NCBI RefSeq assembly: GCF_001575205.1
Contig: NZ_LSRE01000002.1
Span: forward strand, 275,280 to 339,279
Direction: 5' to 3'
DNA: 64,000 nt
Source of the DNA: Tsukamurella pseudospumae
GTDB lineage: Bacteria > Actinomycetota > Actinomycetes > Mycobacteriales > Mycobacteriaceae
A program made the position numbers and the translations under genes. This document shows, one piece after another, positions 17,952-24,209 of the stretch; positions within the stretch are counted from its first letter, which is position 1; every line of letters begins with the position of its first letter. The notes under the pieces were generated by a model, which was not told where the DNA came from, searched no databases, and saw nothing but the letters and a program-made list of their open reading frames with translations.

Positions 17952-19055
17952 ATGACTGCACGCAGTAAGTTCCGTCGCCGGAGTAGATCCGAGTTGACGG
18001 ACCTCCCCGACCACGCGTTGGTCAGTGTCCTGCGCATCCCCGCCGGGGACTCGACGAATCCGTGGCGCGCCATCGGCGTCCGCATTCTGGTGGCGCTCGC
18101 CGCGCTCTTCGTCGCCGTGATCGTGGTGTACCTCGAGCGCGACGGGTACCGCGACTCCGCGATCGAGGGCAAGTACACCGACACGAACCGGCTGAGCTTC
18201 CTCGACTGCCTCTACTACGCGACGGTCTCCCTCTCGACCACCGGCTACGGCGACATCACGCCGGTCACCCAGGGAGCGCGCCTGGTCAACGTCCTGTTGA
18301 TCACCCCGTTGCGCATCCTCTTCCTCATCGTCTTGGTCGGAACCACGCTCCAGGTGCTCACGGAGCGGTCCCGCCAGGCGTTCAAGATCCAACGCTGGAG
18401 GTCTGCTGTGCACAACCACACGATCGTCGTGGGCTACGGCACGAAGGGCCGGACCGCGGTGAGCGCGATGATCAACGACGGCATGGAGCCGGGCAAGATC
18501 GTCGTCGTCGACACCGACCAGGCCGCTCTCGAGCTCGCCGAGATCGACGGGCTCGTCACGGTCCGCGGCGACGCCACGAAGGCCGACGTGCTGCGGCTCG
18601 CCGGCGCGCCCCGCGCCGCGTCGATCATCATCGGCGCCAACCGCGACGACGCCGCGGTGATGGTCACGCTGACCGCCCGCGAGCTCGCGCCGCGCGCCAA
18701 GATCGTCGCGTCGATCCGCGAGTCCGAGAACACGCACCTGCTGCGCCAGTCCGGTGCCGACTCGGTGGTCGTCTCCTCAGAGACGGCCGGTCGCCTGCTG
18801 GGCATGGCGACCACCACCCCGTCGGTGGTGGAGATGATCGAGGACCTGCTCTCGCCCGGCGACGGCTTCAACATCGCCGAGCGCGAGGTGACCCGCGTCG
18901 AGGTGGGCCGCTCGCCGCGGCACCTGCCGAACATCGTGTTGGGCGTGGTCCGTAAGGGCCACCTCTACCGCGTCGACTCACCCGCCGTCGCCGTGGTCGA
19001 GGCCGGCGACCGACTGTTGTTCGTCCGCAACGCGGACGCCAAGGTCCCGAACTGA
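17952..19055 (+). CDS. Potassium channel with TrkA-N (RCK) domain
   Basis: This 367-residue protein is a two-helix K+ channel fused to a cytoplasmic RCK module, equivalent to Rv3200c. The first membrane helix is around residues 40-60, the pore loop carries the selectivity filter TTGYGD near residue 101, and the second helix follows. The RCK part starts with the Rossmann motif GYGTKGRTA and includes VVDTD, which suggests nucleotide binding. A TrkA-C-like tail ends the protein. The ATG at 17952 has AGGACAGG upstream; the open frame begins earlier, but that part looks non-coding. The channel probably tunes K+ flux in response to a ligand. Confidence 0.9.
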   Translation: MTARSKFRRRSRSELTDLPDHALVSVLRIPAGDSTNPWRAIGVRILVALAALFVAVIVVYLERDGYRDSAIEGKYTDTNRLSFLDCLYYATVSLSTTGYGDITPVTQGARLVNVLLITPLRILFLIVLVGTTLQVLTERSRQAFKIQRWRSAVHNHTIVVGYGTKGRTAVSAMINDGMEPGKIVVVDTDQAALELAEIDGLVTVRGDATKADVLRLAGAPRAASIIIGANRDDAAVMVTLTARELAPRAKIVASIRESENTHLLRQSGADSVVVSSETAGRLLGMATTTPSVVEMIEDLLSPGDGFNIAEREVTRVEVGRSPRHLPNIVLGVVRKGHLYRVDSPAVAVVEAGDRLLFVRNADAKVPN

Positions 19056-19056
19056 G

Positions 19057-19851
19057 TTACGCGCCCGTCGCCGCCGGCCTGTCGGTGCCCGCGTACTGCG
19101 ACCAGCTACCGGGGTACAGGCGGCCGCTGTCGAAGCCGGCGTGTTCGGCGGTGAGCAGGTTGTGGCACGCGGAGACGCCGGAGCCGCAGTAGGCGACGAA
19201 GTCCTCGCCCGGCCGCAGGCCGGCCGCCTCGAACCGGTCCCGGAGCTCCGGGACGGGGAGCAGCGCACCGTCGACCACGTTGTCCCGGCACGGCACGCTG
19301 ACGGCCCCGGGGATGTGCCCGGCGCGCGGGTCGACGGTCTCGTTCTCGCCGCGGAACCGGTCCGCGGGGCGCGCGTCGATGACGGGGACGGCGCCCGCCG
19401 AGGCCTCGTCGATCGTCGCCAGACGGTCCGCCGGCCAGGGCCTGGGCGTGAAGGTCGCGGGCGAGGGCACGACGGTGCCGGTGTCGTCGAGGGGGCCGAG
19501 CGGACCGTCGAGCAGGGCGGCGTCCTCGCCGAGCGACCGGAGCAACCAGACGAGTCGCGCCGCCATGACGCCGCCGGCGTCGTCGTAGGCCACGACGGTC
19601 GCGCCGTCGCCGATGCCCGCCGCGGAGAGCCCGGCGGCGAAGGCCTCCGGCGTGGGCAACGGGTGCCGGCCCGCCTCCGGGGACGCCGGCGCGGCGAGGT
19701 AGCCGTCGAGGTCGACGTACACCGCCCCGGGCAGGTGTCCGGCGTCGTAGGCCTCGCGGGTGGAGCGCCCGTCGAGGTAGCACCGGGTGTCGGCGAGGAT
19801 CACGCCGGGATTGGCCCGCACCCAGGCGGCGTCCACGAACGGTTCGATCAT
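19057..19851 (-). CDS. Thiosulfate/3-mercaptopyruvate sulfurtransferase (double rhodanese)
   Basis: This 264-residue protein has two rhodanese domains. The N-terminal one (LADTRCYLDGR, AGHLPGAVYVDLD) lacks a catalytic Cys, and the C-terminal one (VIDARPADRFRGE, AGHIPGAVSVPC) carries the active-site loop CGSGVSA. CGSGV-type loops are typical of mercaptopyruvate/thiosulfate sulfurtransferases that transfer sulfane sulfur to cyanide or thiols. The length is normal. The gene is divergent from nudC, with 14 bases between starts, so their promoters must overlap. Confidence 0.88.
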   Translation of the reverse strand: MIEPFVDAAWVRANPGVILADTRCYLDGRSTREAYDAGHLPGAVYVDLDGYLAAPASPEAGRHPLPTPEAFAAGLSAAGIGDGATVVAYDDAGGVMAARLVWLLRSLGEDAALLDGPLGPLDDTGTVVPSPATFTPRPWPADRLATIDEASAGAVPVIDARPADRFRGENETVDPRAGHIPGAVSVPCRDNVVDGALLPVPELRDRFEAAGLRPGEDFVAYCGSGVSACHNLLTAEHAGFDSGRLYPGSWSQYAGTDRPAATGA

Positions 19852-19865
19852 GCCGTCAGCCTACG

Positions 19866-20768
19866 ATGATGAGTGTGGCGAAGCTCAGTCTGACCGTGCC
19901 CCCGCTCCTGTCGCGTTTCCACGTCGACCGCGCCGACGACCTGCGCGCCGACGAATCCGCGCTCGACGCCGCCTGGGCGACCGCGAAGGTGTTGCGCATC
20001 GACCCGCGCGGCCGCTTCGACCTCGACGGCACGGCGTTGGTGTTCGCCCGCGGGCACGAGGTCGCGTCGTCGCGCCCGGCGGACGCGGTGCTGCTGGGCC
20101 GGGTCGACGGTGCGCCCGTCTTCGCGCTGCGCGTCGAGAAGTTCGACGGTGCCGACCTCCGGATGCGCGGCCACCTGCTGTCCCCGGTCGACTCCGCACT
20201 GCTCGGCGAGGCCCTCGGCATCCTCAATTGGCATGCCACCGCCGGGTTCTCGCCGGTCGACGGTGCGCCGACCGTCCCCGGGAAGGCGGGCTGGGTGCGC
20301 ACCACCGCCGACGGGCGCGAGGAGTTCCCGCGCACCGACGGCGCCATGATCACGCTGGTCCACGACGGCGGCGACCACGTCCTACTCGGCAGGCAGCACC
20401 AGTGGCCCGAGCGGCTGTTCTCGTTGTTCGCGGGGTTCGTGGAGCCGGGGGAGTCGCTGGAGCAGTGCGTCGCGCGCGAGCTGCATGAGGAGGCGGGGAT
20501 CGCGGTCGACGAGATCACCTATGTCGCGAGCCAGCCCTGGCCCTTCCCGCGGTCGCTGATGCTGGGCTTCACGGCCCGCGCCTCGCGGGACGCGGAGCTC
20601 GACTTCCGTGACGGCGAGATCGCCGAGGCGCAGTGGTTCAGCCGGCTGCAGGTCCGGGAGGCGCTGGCCGCGGGGGACTGGAGCACCGACGCCCCCGATG
20701 CGCCGCTCCTGCTGCCCAACTCCATCTCCATCGCCCGCGCGATCACCGAGGCGTGGGCGGCGCAGTAG
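19866..20768 (+). CDS. nudC: NADH/NAD+ pyrophosphatase NudC
   Basis: NudC hydrolyses NADH/NAD+ to NMN(H) and AMP and can remove NAD caps from RNA. The 300-residue protein contains the complete Nudix box GFVEPGESLEQCVARELHEE and the family signature SQPWPFPRSLML just after it. The central zinc ribbon of E. coli NudC is not recognisable: the corresponding stretch NWHATAGFSPVDGAP has no cysteines. ATG at 19866 and 19869 are both possible starts. It is adjacent to the K+ channel, as in Rv3199c-Rv3200c. Confidence 0.9.
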   Translation: MMSVAKLSLTVPPLLSRFHVDRADDLRADESALDAAWATAKVLRIDPRGRFDLDGTALVFARGHEVASSRPADAVLLGRVDGAPVFALRVEKFDGADLRMRGHLLSPVDSALLGEALGILNWHATAGFSPVDGAPTVPGKAGWVRTTADGREEFPRTDGAMITLVHDGGDHVLLGRQHQWPERLFSLFAGFVEPGESLEQCVARELHEEAGIAVDEITYVASQPWPFPRSLMLGFTARASRDAELDFRDGEIAEAQWFSRLQVREALAAGDWSTDAPDAPLLLPNSISIARAITEAWAAQ

Positions 20769-20834
20769 GTCTCCACCCGGATCTCCACCTGCGGGACGAG
20801 GGCTTCCGCGCGAAACGCTCGTAGCTTTCTTCCC

Positions 20835-21392
20835 ATGAGCTACGTACGAGGTTTCCTTCCCTGGATCGTCCTGGCGGTCGCGTCGTCGACCATCGGCTGG
20901 CAGTGGGGCGCTCTCGGTGCCCTGGCTGCGACCGCGGTGGTGCTGCATCTGGATCGGCGCGCGGGCATCCGTGCCGGCGCCCTCGAGTTCGGCGGCGCGA
21001 TCTACTTCGTCGCTTTGGCGGTGCTCGCCTTCGCGGCGCCGCACTCGCCCCTCGAGGCTTACGACGGTGCCCTCTCCTCCGGGTGGCTCGCGGTGATCGC
21101 GGGTGTGGGGCTGGCGACGGGGCGGCCGTTCACGCTGGCCATCGCGCGCCGGTCGGTCGACGAGGAAACCGCCCGGCATCCGATGTTCCTGCACGTCAAC
21201 ATGGTGATCACCGCGGTGTGGACGGTGTCCTTCGCGGTGACCGCGCTGCTCGGCGCGGCGTGTGTGGCGACAGGGGAGTCGGAACTGGTGCGCATCGCGG
21301 TGCAGGTCGCGGCGTTCACGGTGCCGGCGCTGTTCACGAAGACCTACGTCGCTCGGATCGGGGAGCGGCGGGCCGCGCTCGCGGCAGCGTGA
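20835..21392 (+). CDS. Hypothetical membrane protein
   Basis: I do not recognise this protein. It is 185 residues long with about six hydrophobic segments, starting with GFLPWIVLAVASSTIGW and ending with a basic tail RIGERRAALAAA. A polar connector IARRSVDEETARHPMF sits in the middle and is the most distinctive part. Coding composition matches the neighbours. It stands alone between nudC and the toxin-antitoxin pair. Confidence 0.6.
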   Translation: MSYVRGFLPWIVLAVASSTIGWQWGALGALAATAVVLHLDRRAGIRAGALEFGGAIYFVALAVLAFAAPHSPLEAYDGALSSGWLAVIAGVGLATGRPFTLAIARRSVDEETARHPMFLHVNMVITAVWTVSFAVTALLGAACVATGESELVRIAVQVAAFTVPALFTKTYVARIGERRAALAAA

Positions 21393-21410
21393 GACTTGCA
21401 GAATCCTCTG

Positions 21411-21441
21411 GCCAGTGTACGGACAGTGTCCGTACACTGGC
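21411..21441. promoter_or_regulatory. 31-bp perfect palindrome, probable antitoxin operator
   Basis: Two 15-base arms around a single central G read CCAGTGTACGGACA and its complement and form a perfect inverted repeat. It lies 19 bases upstream of the antitoxin ATG, where an RHH antitoxin would bind to autorepress its operon. The core GTGTACGGACA also resembles a -10/-35 spacer region. The autoregulatory role follows from what is known of RHH-GNAT modules. Confidence 0.75.
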
Positions 21442-21459
21442 TGTCGGAGGTGGCCGACC

Positions 21460-21732
21460 ATGACTGCTGCGAAGACGCGCAGGTTGGAAGTGCGAGTCGA
21501 CGAGGAGACCGTTGCGCGGATCAACCGCGCGGCGAGCATCGTTGCTGAGCCCGCATCGGAGTTCCTGCGCAAGGCGGCGCTGTCCCGCGCGGAAGAGGTT
21601 CTCCGAGACGCTCTGACCACGTCGATGCCCGCGGATCAGTTCGACGAGCTGCTCAGTGGCCTCGATCGTGCGGACGAGGCGCCGGCGCTGGAGGAGCTGG
21701 CGCGGCGGCCCCGGGTCTACCGCCGGTCCTGA
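21460..21732 (+). CDS. RHH antitoxin (DUF1778/TacA-like)
   Basis: This 90-residue protein is a ribbon-helix-helix antitoxin of the DUF1778 type. The N-terminal strand and helices read RLEVRVDEETVARINRAAS and then SEFLRKAALSRAEEVL, the standard MetJ/Arc-like DNA-binding fold. The C-terminal tail with DEAPALEELARRP is the probable toxin-neutralising part. GGAGG stands nine bases upstream of the ATG. The stop overlaps the next start as TGATG, the usual coupled arrangement. It should bind the 31-bp palindrome just upstream. Confidence 0.88.
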   Translation: MTAAKTRRLEVRVDEETVARINRAASIVAEPASEFLRKAALSRAEEVLRDALTTSMPADQFDELLSGLDRADEAPALEELARRPRVYRRS

Positions 21733-22253
21733 TGTTCGATTCGGAGCGCCTGAACGCGACGCACGAGGTGGAGGTGTTCGACTCGGGCAACACCTGGTTG
21801 GATTCCTGGCTCCACACGTTCGCGCGACGGGCGGATTCCACGGGGATCGCGAGGACGTACGTGTGGACCGCGCCGGGCGACAGGCGAGTGGTGGCCTACT
21901 ACGCGCTCTGTCCGACCGAGGTGGACCGCGCCGCGGACGGTGACCGCGCCGCGGACGGTGTGCCGTCGTCGATCGCCGGCGGCGTGTCGCGGATCCCGGG
22001 ATACCTGCTCGCGCGGCTGGCGGTGAGCCGGGATCACCAGGGGCGAGGCCTTGGCGGGCAACTGCTTGTGGACGCGCTGGAGAAGACCGTGGAGGCCTCG
22101 GAGATCAGTGGCGGACGCGCGATCGTCGTGGATGCGATCGACGATGCCGCGCAGGAGTTCTACCGGCGGTACGGATTCGTCCCGGTACGCGGGAGGCCCA
22201 GGCGGCTGGTGATGAAGACGGCCACAGCGGCGCGGGCGGTGCGCGGTGGATGA
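21732..22253 (+). CDS. GNAT-family toxin (TacT-like acetyltransferase)
   Basis: This 173-residue protein is a Gcn5-related acetyltransferase of the kind paired with DUF1778 antitoxins. In that family the toxin acetylates the amino group of aminoacyl-tRNAs and stops translation. The acetyl-CoA loop RDHQGRGLGGQL and the downstream FYRRYGFVPV with the catalytic Tyr are present. There is an exact 18-bp tandem duplication at 21924-21959 that encodes DRAADG twice, an insertion absent from the core fold. A strong hairpin terminator follows the stop. Confidence 0.88.
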   Translation: MFDSERLNATHEVEVFDSGNTWLDSWLHTFARRADSTGIARTYVWTAPGDRRVVAYYALCPTEVDRAADGDRAADGVPSSIAGGVSRIPGYLLARLAVSRDHQGRGLGGQLLVDALEKTVEASEISGGRAIVVDAIDDAAQEFYRRYGFVPVRGRPRRLVMKTATAARAVRGG

Positions 22254-22265
22254 GTCTGGGCGACA

Positions 22266-22317
22266 AAAAGTGCGGTCATTCGTCTCGAGGATCGTTGAGA
22301 CGAATGACCGCACTTTT
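22266..22317. terminator. Bidirectional hairpin terminator
   Basis: Perfect 21-base arms (AAAAGTGCGGTCATTCG... and its complement) enclose a 10-base loop, with A-tract and T-tract at the two edges. It separates the toxin gene on the plus strand from the convergent mrx1 gene on the minus strand and should stop transcription from both. Confidence 0.92.
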
Positions 22318-22329
22318 CTAGGAAGGACC

Positions 22330-22569
22330 TTAGACGCCGAGCTTGCGTTTGACGTCGGCCAGCGACGGGTTGGTCGCGGTACTGCCGTCCTCGTACTTCA
22401 CGGTGGGCACCGTCTGGTTACCGCCGTTGACGCCCTCGACGAAGGCCGCTGCGGTGGGATCCTCCTCGATGTTGATCTCGGTCCAGGAGATCCCGTTGGC
22501 CTTGAGGCCCGTCTTGAGGCGGTTGCAGTAACCGCACCACGTGGTCGTGTACATCGTCAGCTGGCTCAT
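22330..22569 (-). CDS. mrx1: Mycoredoxin Mrx1 (glutaredoxin-like)
   Basis: This 79-residue glutaredoxin-like protein has the redox motif WCGYC near residues 11-15 and the cis-Pro loop NQTVPTV. It corresponds to Rv3198A, mycoredoxin-1, which reduces mycothiol mixed disulfides. In M. tuberculosis it neighbours uvrD2; here about 1.6 kb of foreign-looking DNA intervenes. ATG 22569 gives the full-length family protein. Confidence 0.9.
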   Translation of the reverse strand: MSQLTMYTTTWCGYCNRLKTGLKANGISWTEINIEEDPTAAAFVEGVNGGNQTVPTVKYEDGSTATNPSLADVKRKLGV

Positions 22570-22576
22570 GTCACAA

Positions 22577-22590
22577 CTCAACCACGCCGC
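22577..22590. repeat. Left direct repeat flanking the mrx1-uvrD2 insert
   Basis: The 14-mer CTCAACCACGCCGC is found here, next to the mrx1 start, and again at 24140-24153. Similarity extends imperfectly on both sides (CAC upstream and TTCTTCCC downstream in each). The two copies bound the segment with the AT-richer genes and the mIHF paralogue, so they look like a target duplication or att-type repeat. Confidence 0.6.
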
Positions 22591-22756
22591 CGTGATGGTT
22601 CTTCCCGCGGTTCGCAGCGCGTGACGAAGGCCTGGAGGTCGTCGGTCAGCGGCCTGTCGGGGTCGGCTTCGCGGCTGCAGGCTTCGTCGGTGCGGTCGGC
22701 GCGACGACTGCTGCGGTTTCGGGCTTGGCAGCGGGCTGCCCGGGGATCGGTGCGGG

Positions 22757-22972
22757 ATGCTGATCCTCGGAGAAGGATTCACCTATGCAGTGAACACTGG
22801 ACTTGACGCGTCAGGTCTTCAGCCTGGACAGCATATCTACGGGTACAATCAGGTCAGGGAAGTTATTACATACTGGGACAGGGCTGACGCCAAAACCGGC
22901 CAAGTTGAGCGGGTAGTTTCTCGTTCGCTGATACCGGTAGATGGAATCGAAGGTGTGGTGGCAGCGGAATGA
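22757..22972 (+). CDS. Hypothetical small protein, possibly the tail of a longer gene
   Basis: I do not recognise this 71-residue protein (starts MLILGEGF, ends VDGIEGVVAAE). Its codon use and base composition are clearly more AT-rich than the flanking genes. It has no membrane segment, and upstream of the ATG another frame reads as a Gly/Ala-rich hydrophobic stretch, so it could be the remnant of a longer interrupted gene. The stop overlaps the start of the next gene (ATGA), which argues that the two are translated together. Start and function are both uncertain. Confidence 0.4.
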   Translation: MLILGEGFTYAVNTGLDASGLQPGQHIYGYNQVREVITYWDRADAKTGQVERVVSRSLIPVDGIEGVVAAE

Positions 22973-23451
22973 ACATGAAGTCGCAGAAGCTCAAGTTTGT
23001 CTACGCCGGTCTTGCGGGCGCGTTGGTTTCAGCGTTGATATTCGGTGTGATGTGGTATGCATACGTTGACCGCAACCGCTACGAGGGTCCCAGCATCAAC
23101 ACGAGCGGTATGAAGTTCGACGTTCCCAAGACGACTGTGCAACTACGTGAGGCCATCGGCAAAACTCCCGATGAGGCGAATCGCCACTTCCGGATCCCGA
23201 ACAAGAATAGTTCAGTGAATCCGGTGGTGGTGCCGTTGAATGCCGAAACGAGCCTCGTCGAGGGTAAGATTTCACAAATCTGCTTCAACCCTGCCTCCAA
23301 GCAAATGATTTACGAAATCGCCAATCAAAATCAGCTGACCGACTCGGAATGGCGGCTCGCGAAGGCGGCGAGAAACCCTCAAACTCTGACACGGCTAGTG
23401 CCCGCGGGATGCAGTCTCGATCCTCTCATCACAGCGTTTGACGTTGACTGA
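22969..23451 (+). CDS. Hypothetical membrane-anchored protein
   Basis: I do not recognise this 160-residue protein. It has one N-terminal membrane helix (FVYAGLAGALVSALIFGVMW, residues about 10-30) after a short basic tail, and the remainder is probably extracytoplasmic. Two cysteines (ISQICFNP and PAGCSLDP) could form a disulfide. Composition is AT-richer than the core genome. It is translationally coupled to the small gene before it and followed by a good hairpin terminator, so this is a self-contained two-gene unit within the inserted segment. Confidence 0.55.
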   Translation: MNMKSQKLKFVYAGLAGALVSALIFGVMWYAYVDRNRYEGPSINTSGMKFDVPKTTVQLREAIGKTPDEANRHFRIPNKNSSVNPVVVPLNAETSLVEGKISQICFNPASKQMIYEIANQNQLTDSEWRLAKAARNPQTLTRLVPAGCSLDPLITAFDVD

Positions 23452-23473
23452 TTTCGGACCTCGATACACAACA

Positions 23474-23508
23474 GAGCCCGTCACCTTCCCTGGGGAGGTG
23501 ACGGGCTC
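23474..23508 (+). terminator. Hairpin terminator
   Basis: Perfect 13-base arms GAGCCCGTCACCT and AGGTGACGGGCTC flank a nine-base loop. It lies 22 bases beyond the membrane-anchored gene and 20 bases before the end of the convergent mIHF-like gene. Confidence 0.85.
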
Positions 23509-23528
23509 CGTTGCTGTTCCAGCAGCGT

Positions 23529-23828
23529 CTACCCCGCGAACCGCAATAGCGGCCCCGCGCGCTGTCGCTCACCGAGGCCGTCGATGCGGCGGGTGGGAGC
23601 GATCCCCAGCTCGTCCATGATGTCGGCAGCGCGGACGTTGCCGACCTTCGGCAGCGCCTCGAGCAGCGCCTGCACCTTGAGCTTGCCGACGGCGGACTCG
23701 GCGCTGCGGTCGAGCACGGCGGCGAGGGTGGTGGTGCTGGCCTTGATCGCGGCGCGGGCGGTGCGGACCTCGGCGGCTTTGGCGAGGGCGTTGGCGCGCT
23801 GCTCGGGGGTAAGGGTGGGAAGGGGTAT
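23529..23828 (-). CDS. Mycobacterial integration host factor (mIHF) paralogue with apparent ATA start
   Basis: The frame encodes a 99-residue mIHF-family nucleoid protein: LPTLTPEQRANALAKAAE at the N-terminus, then KLKVQALLEALPKVG, then IAPTRRIDGLGERQR, the DNA-binding S13-like H2TH part. No ATG, GTG or TTG precedes LPTLTPEQ in frame back to the upstream stop. An ATA at 23828 sits eight bases after AGGAG, exactly where family members start (M/V-A-LPTLTPEQ). So the gene either uses AUA or has lost its start; a GTG at 23717 would give only the C-terminal 62 residues. mIHF is normally encoded elsewhere (Rv1388) next to gmk; this copy lies inside a small inserted segment. Confidence 0.6.
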   Translation of the reverse strand: MPLPTLTPEQRANALAKAAEVRTARAAIKASTTTLAAVLDRSAESAVGKLKVQALLEALPKVGNVRAADIMDELGIAPTRRIDGLGERQRAGPLLRFAG

Positions 23829-24139
23829 GTCGGCATCTCCTGGTGGTGGGGTGTTGCTGTCGGGCGCGACGGTAACCGGTGGGGCTGACGCACTGCGGGG
23901 ACGGCGCGGCGAGCGACAGCGCCGATAGACCGCAGCCCACCGGCGTACGTCTCGGGTGCGGTGTCAGAACCTGCAGGTCACGCGGGAGAGCTCAGGCGCG
24001 GTTTCGCGTCACGACGAGCAGTCGTGCATGGCGGGCCGTCTCGGTCGCGGCGCACTGTGCGGTGGCGTCCGTGGAGACGCGGCGTTCAACGGGCGCCTGG
24101 ACGAGCTGCTCGAGAATCCGCTCCTGGTGCCTGCCACGG
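23829..24139. other. Intergenic part of the insert without a convincing gene
   Basis: I see no supported gene in this stretch. All open frames are short or shadows without ribosome sites. It contains the upstream region of the mIHF-like gene and the approach to the right direct repeat. Confidence 0.5.
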
Positions 24140-24153
24140 CTCAACCACGCCGC
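24140..24153. repeat. Right direct repeat flanking the mrx1-uvrD2 insert
   Basis: This is the second copy of CTCAACCACGCCGC (the first is at 22577-22590). It lies about 60 bases before the uvrD2 start. In an uninterrupted genome a single copy would be expected between the divergent mrx1 and uvrD2 genes. Confidence 0.6.
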
Positions 24154-24209
24154 GCCGGGACTTCTTCCCCGGTCCGGACCTGTCAGCCCGGACTGGAATA
24201 CTCGACTCT

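Noticed and set aside
23429..23893. Frame starting ATGCCGACATAC taken as an mIHF start with a frameshift
   Set aside because: The ATG touches AGGAG directly and gives Pro/Ser-rich nonsense; the mIHF frame itself is intact from ATA 23828, so no frameshift is needed.
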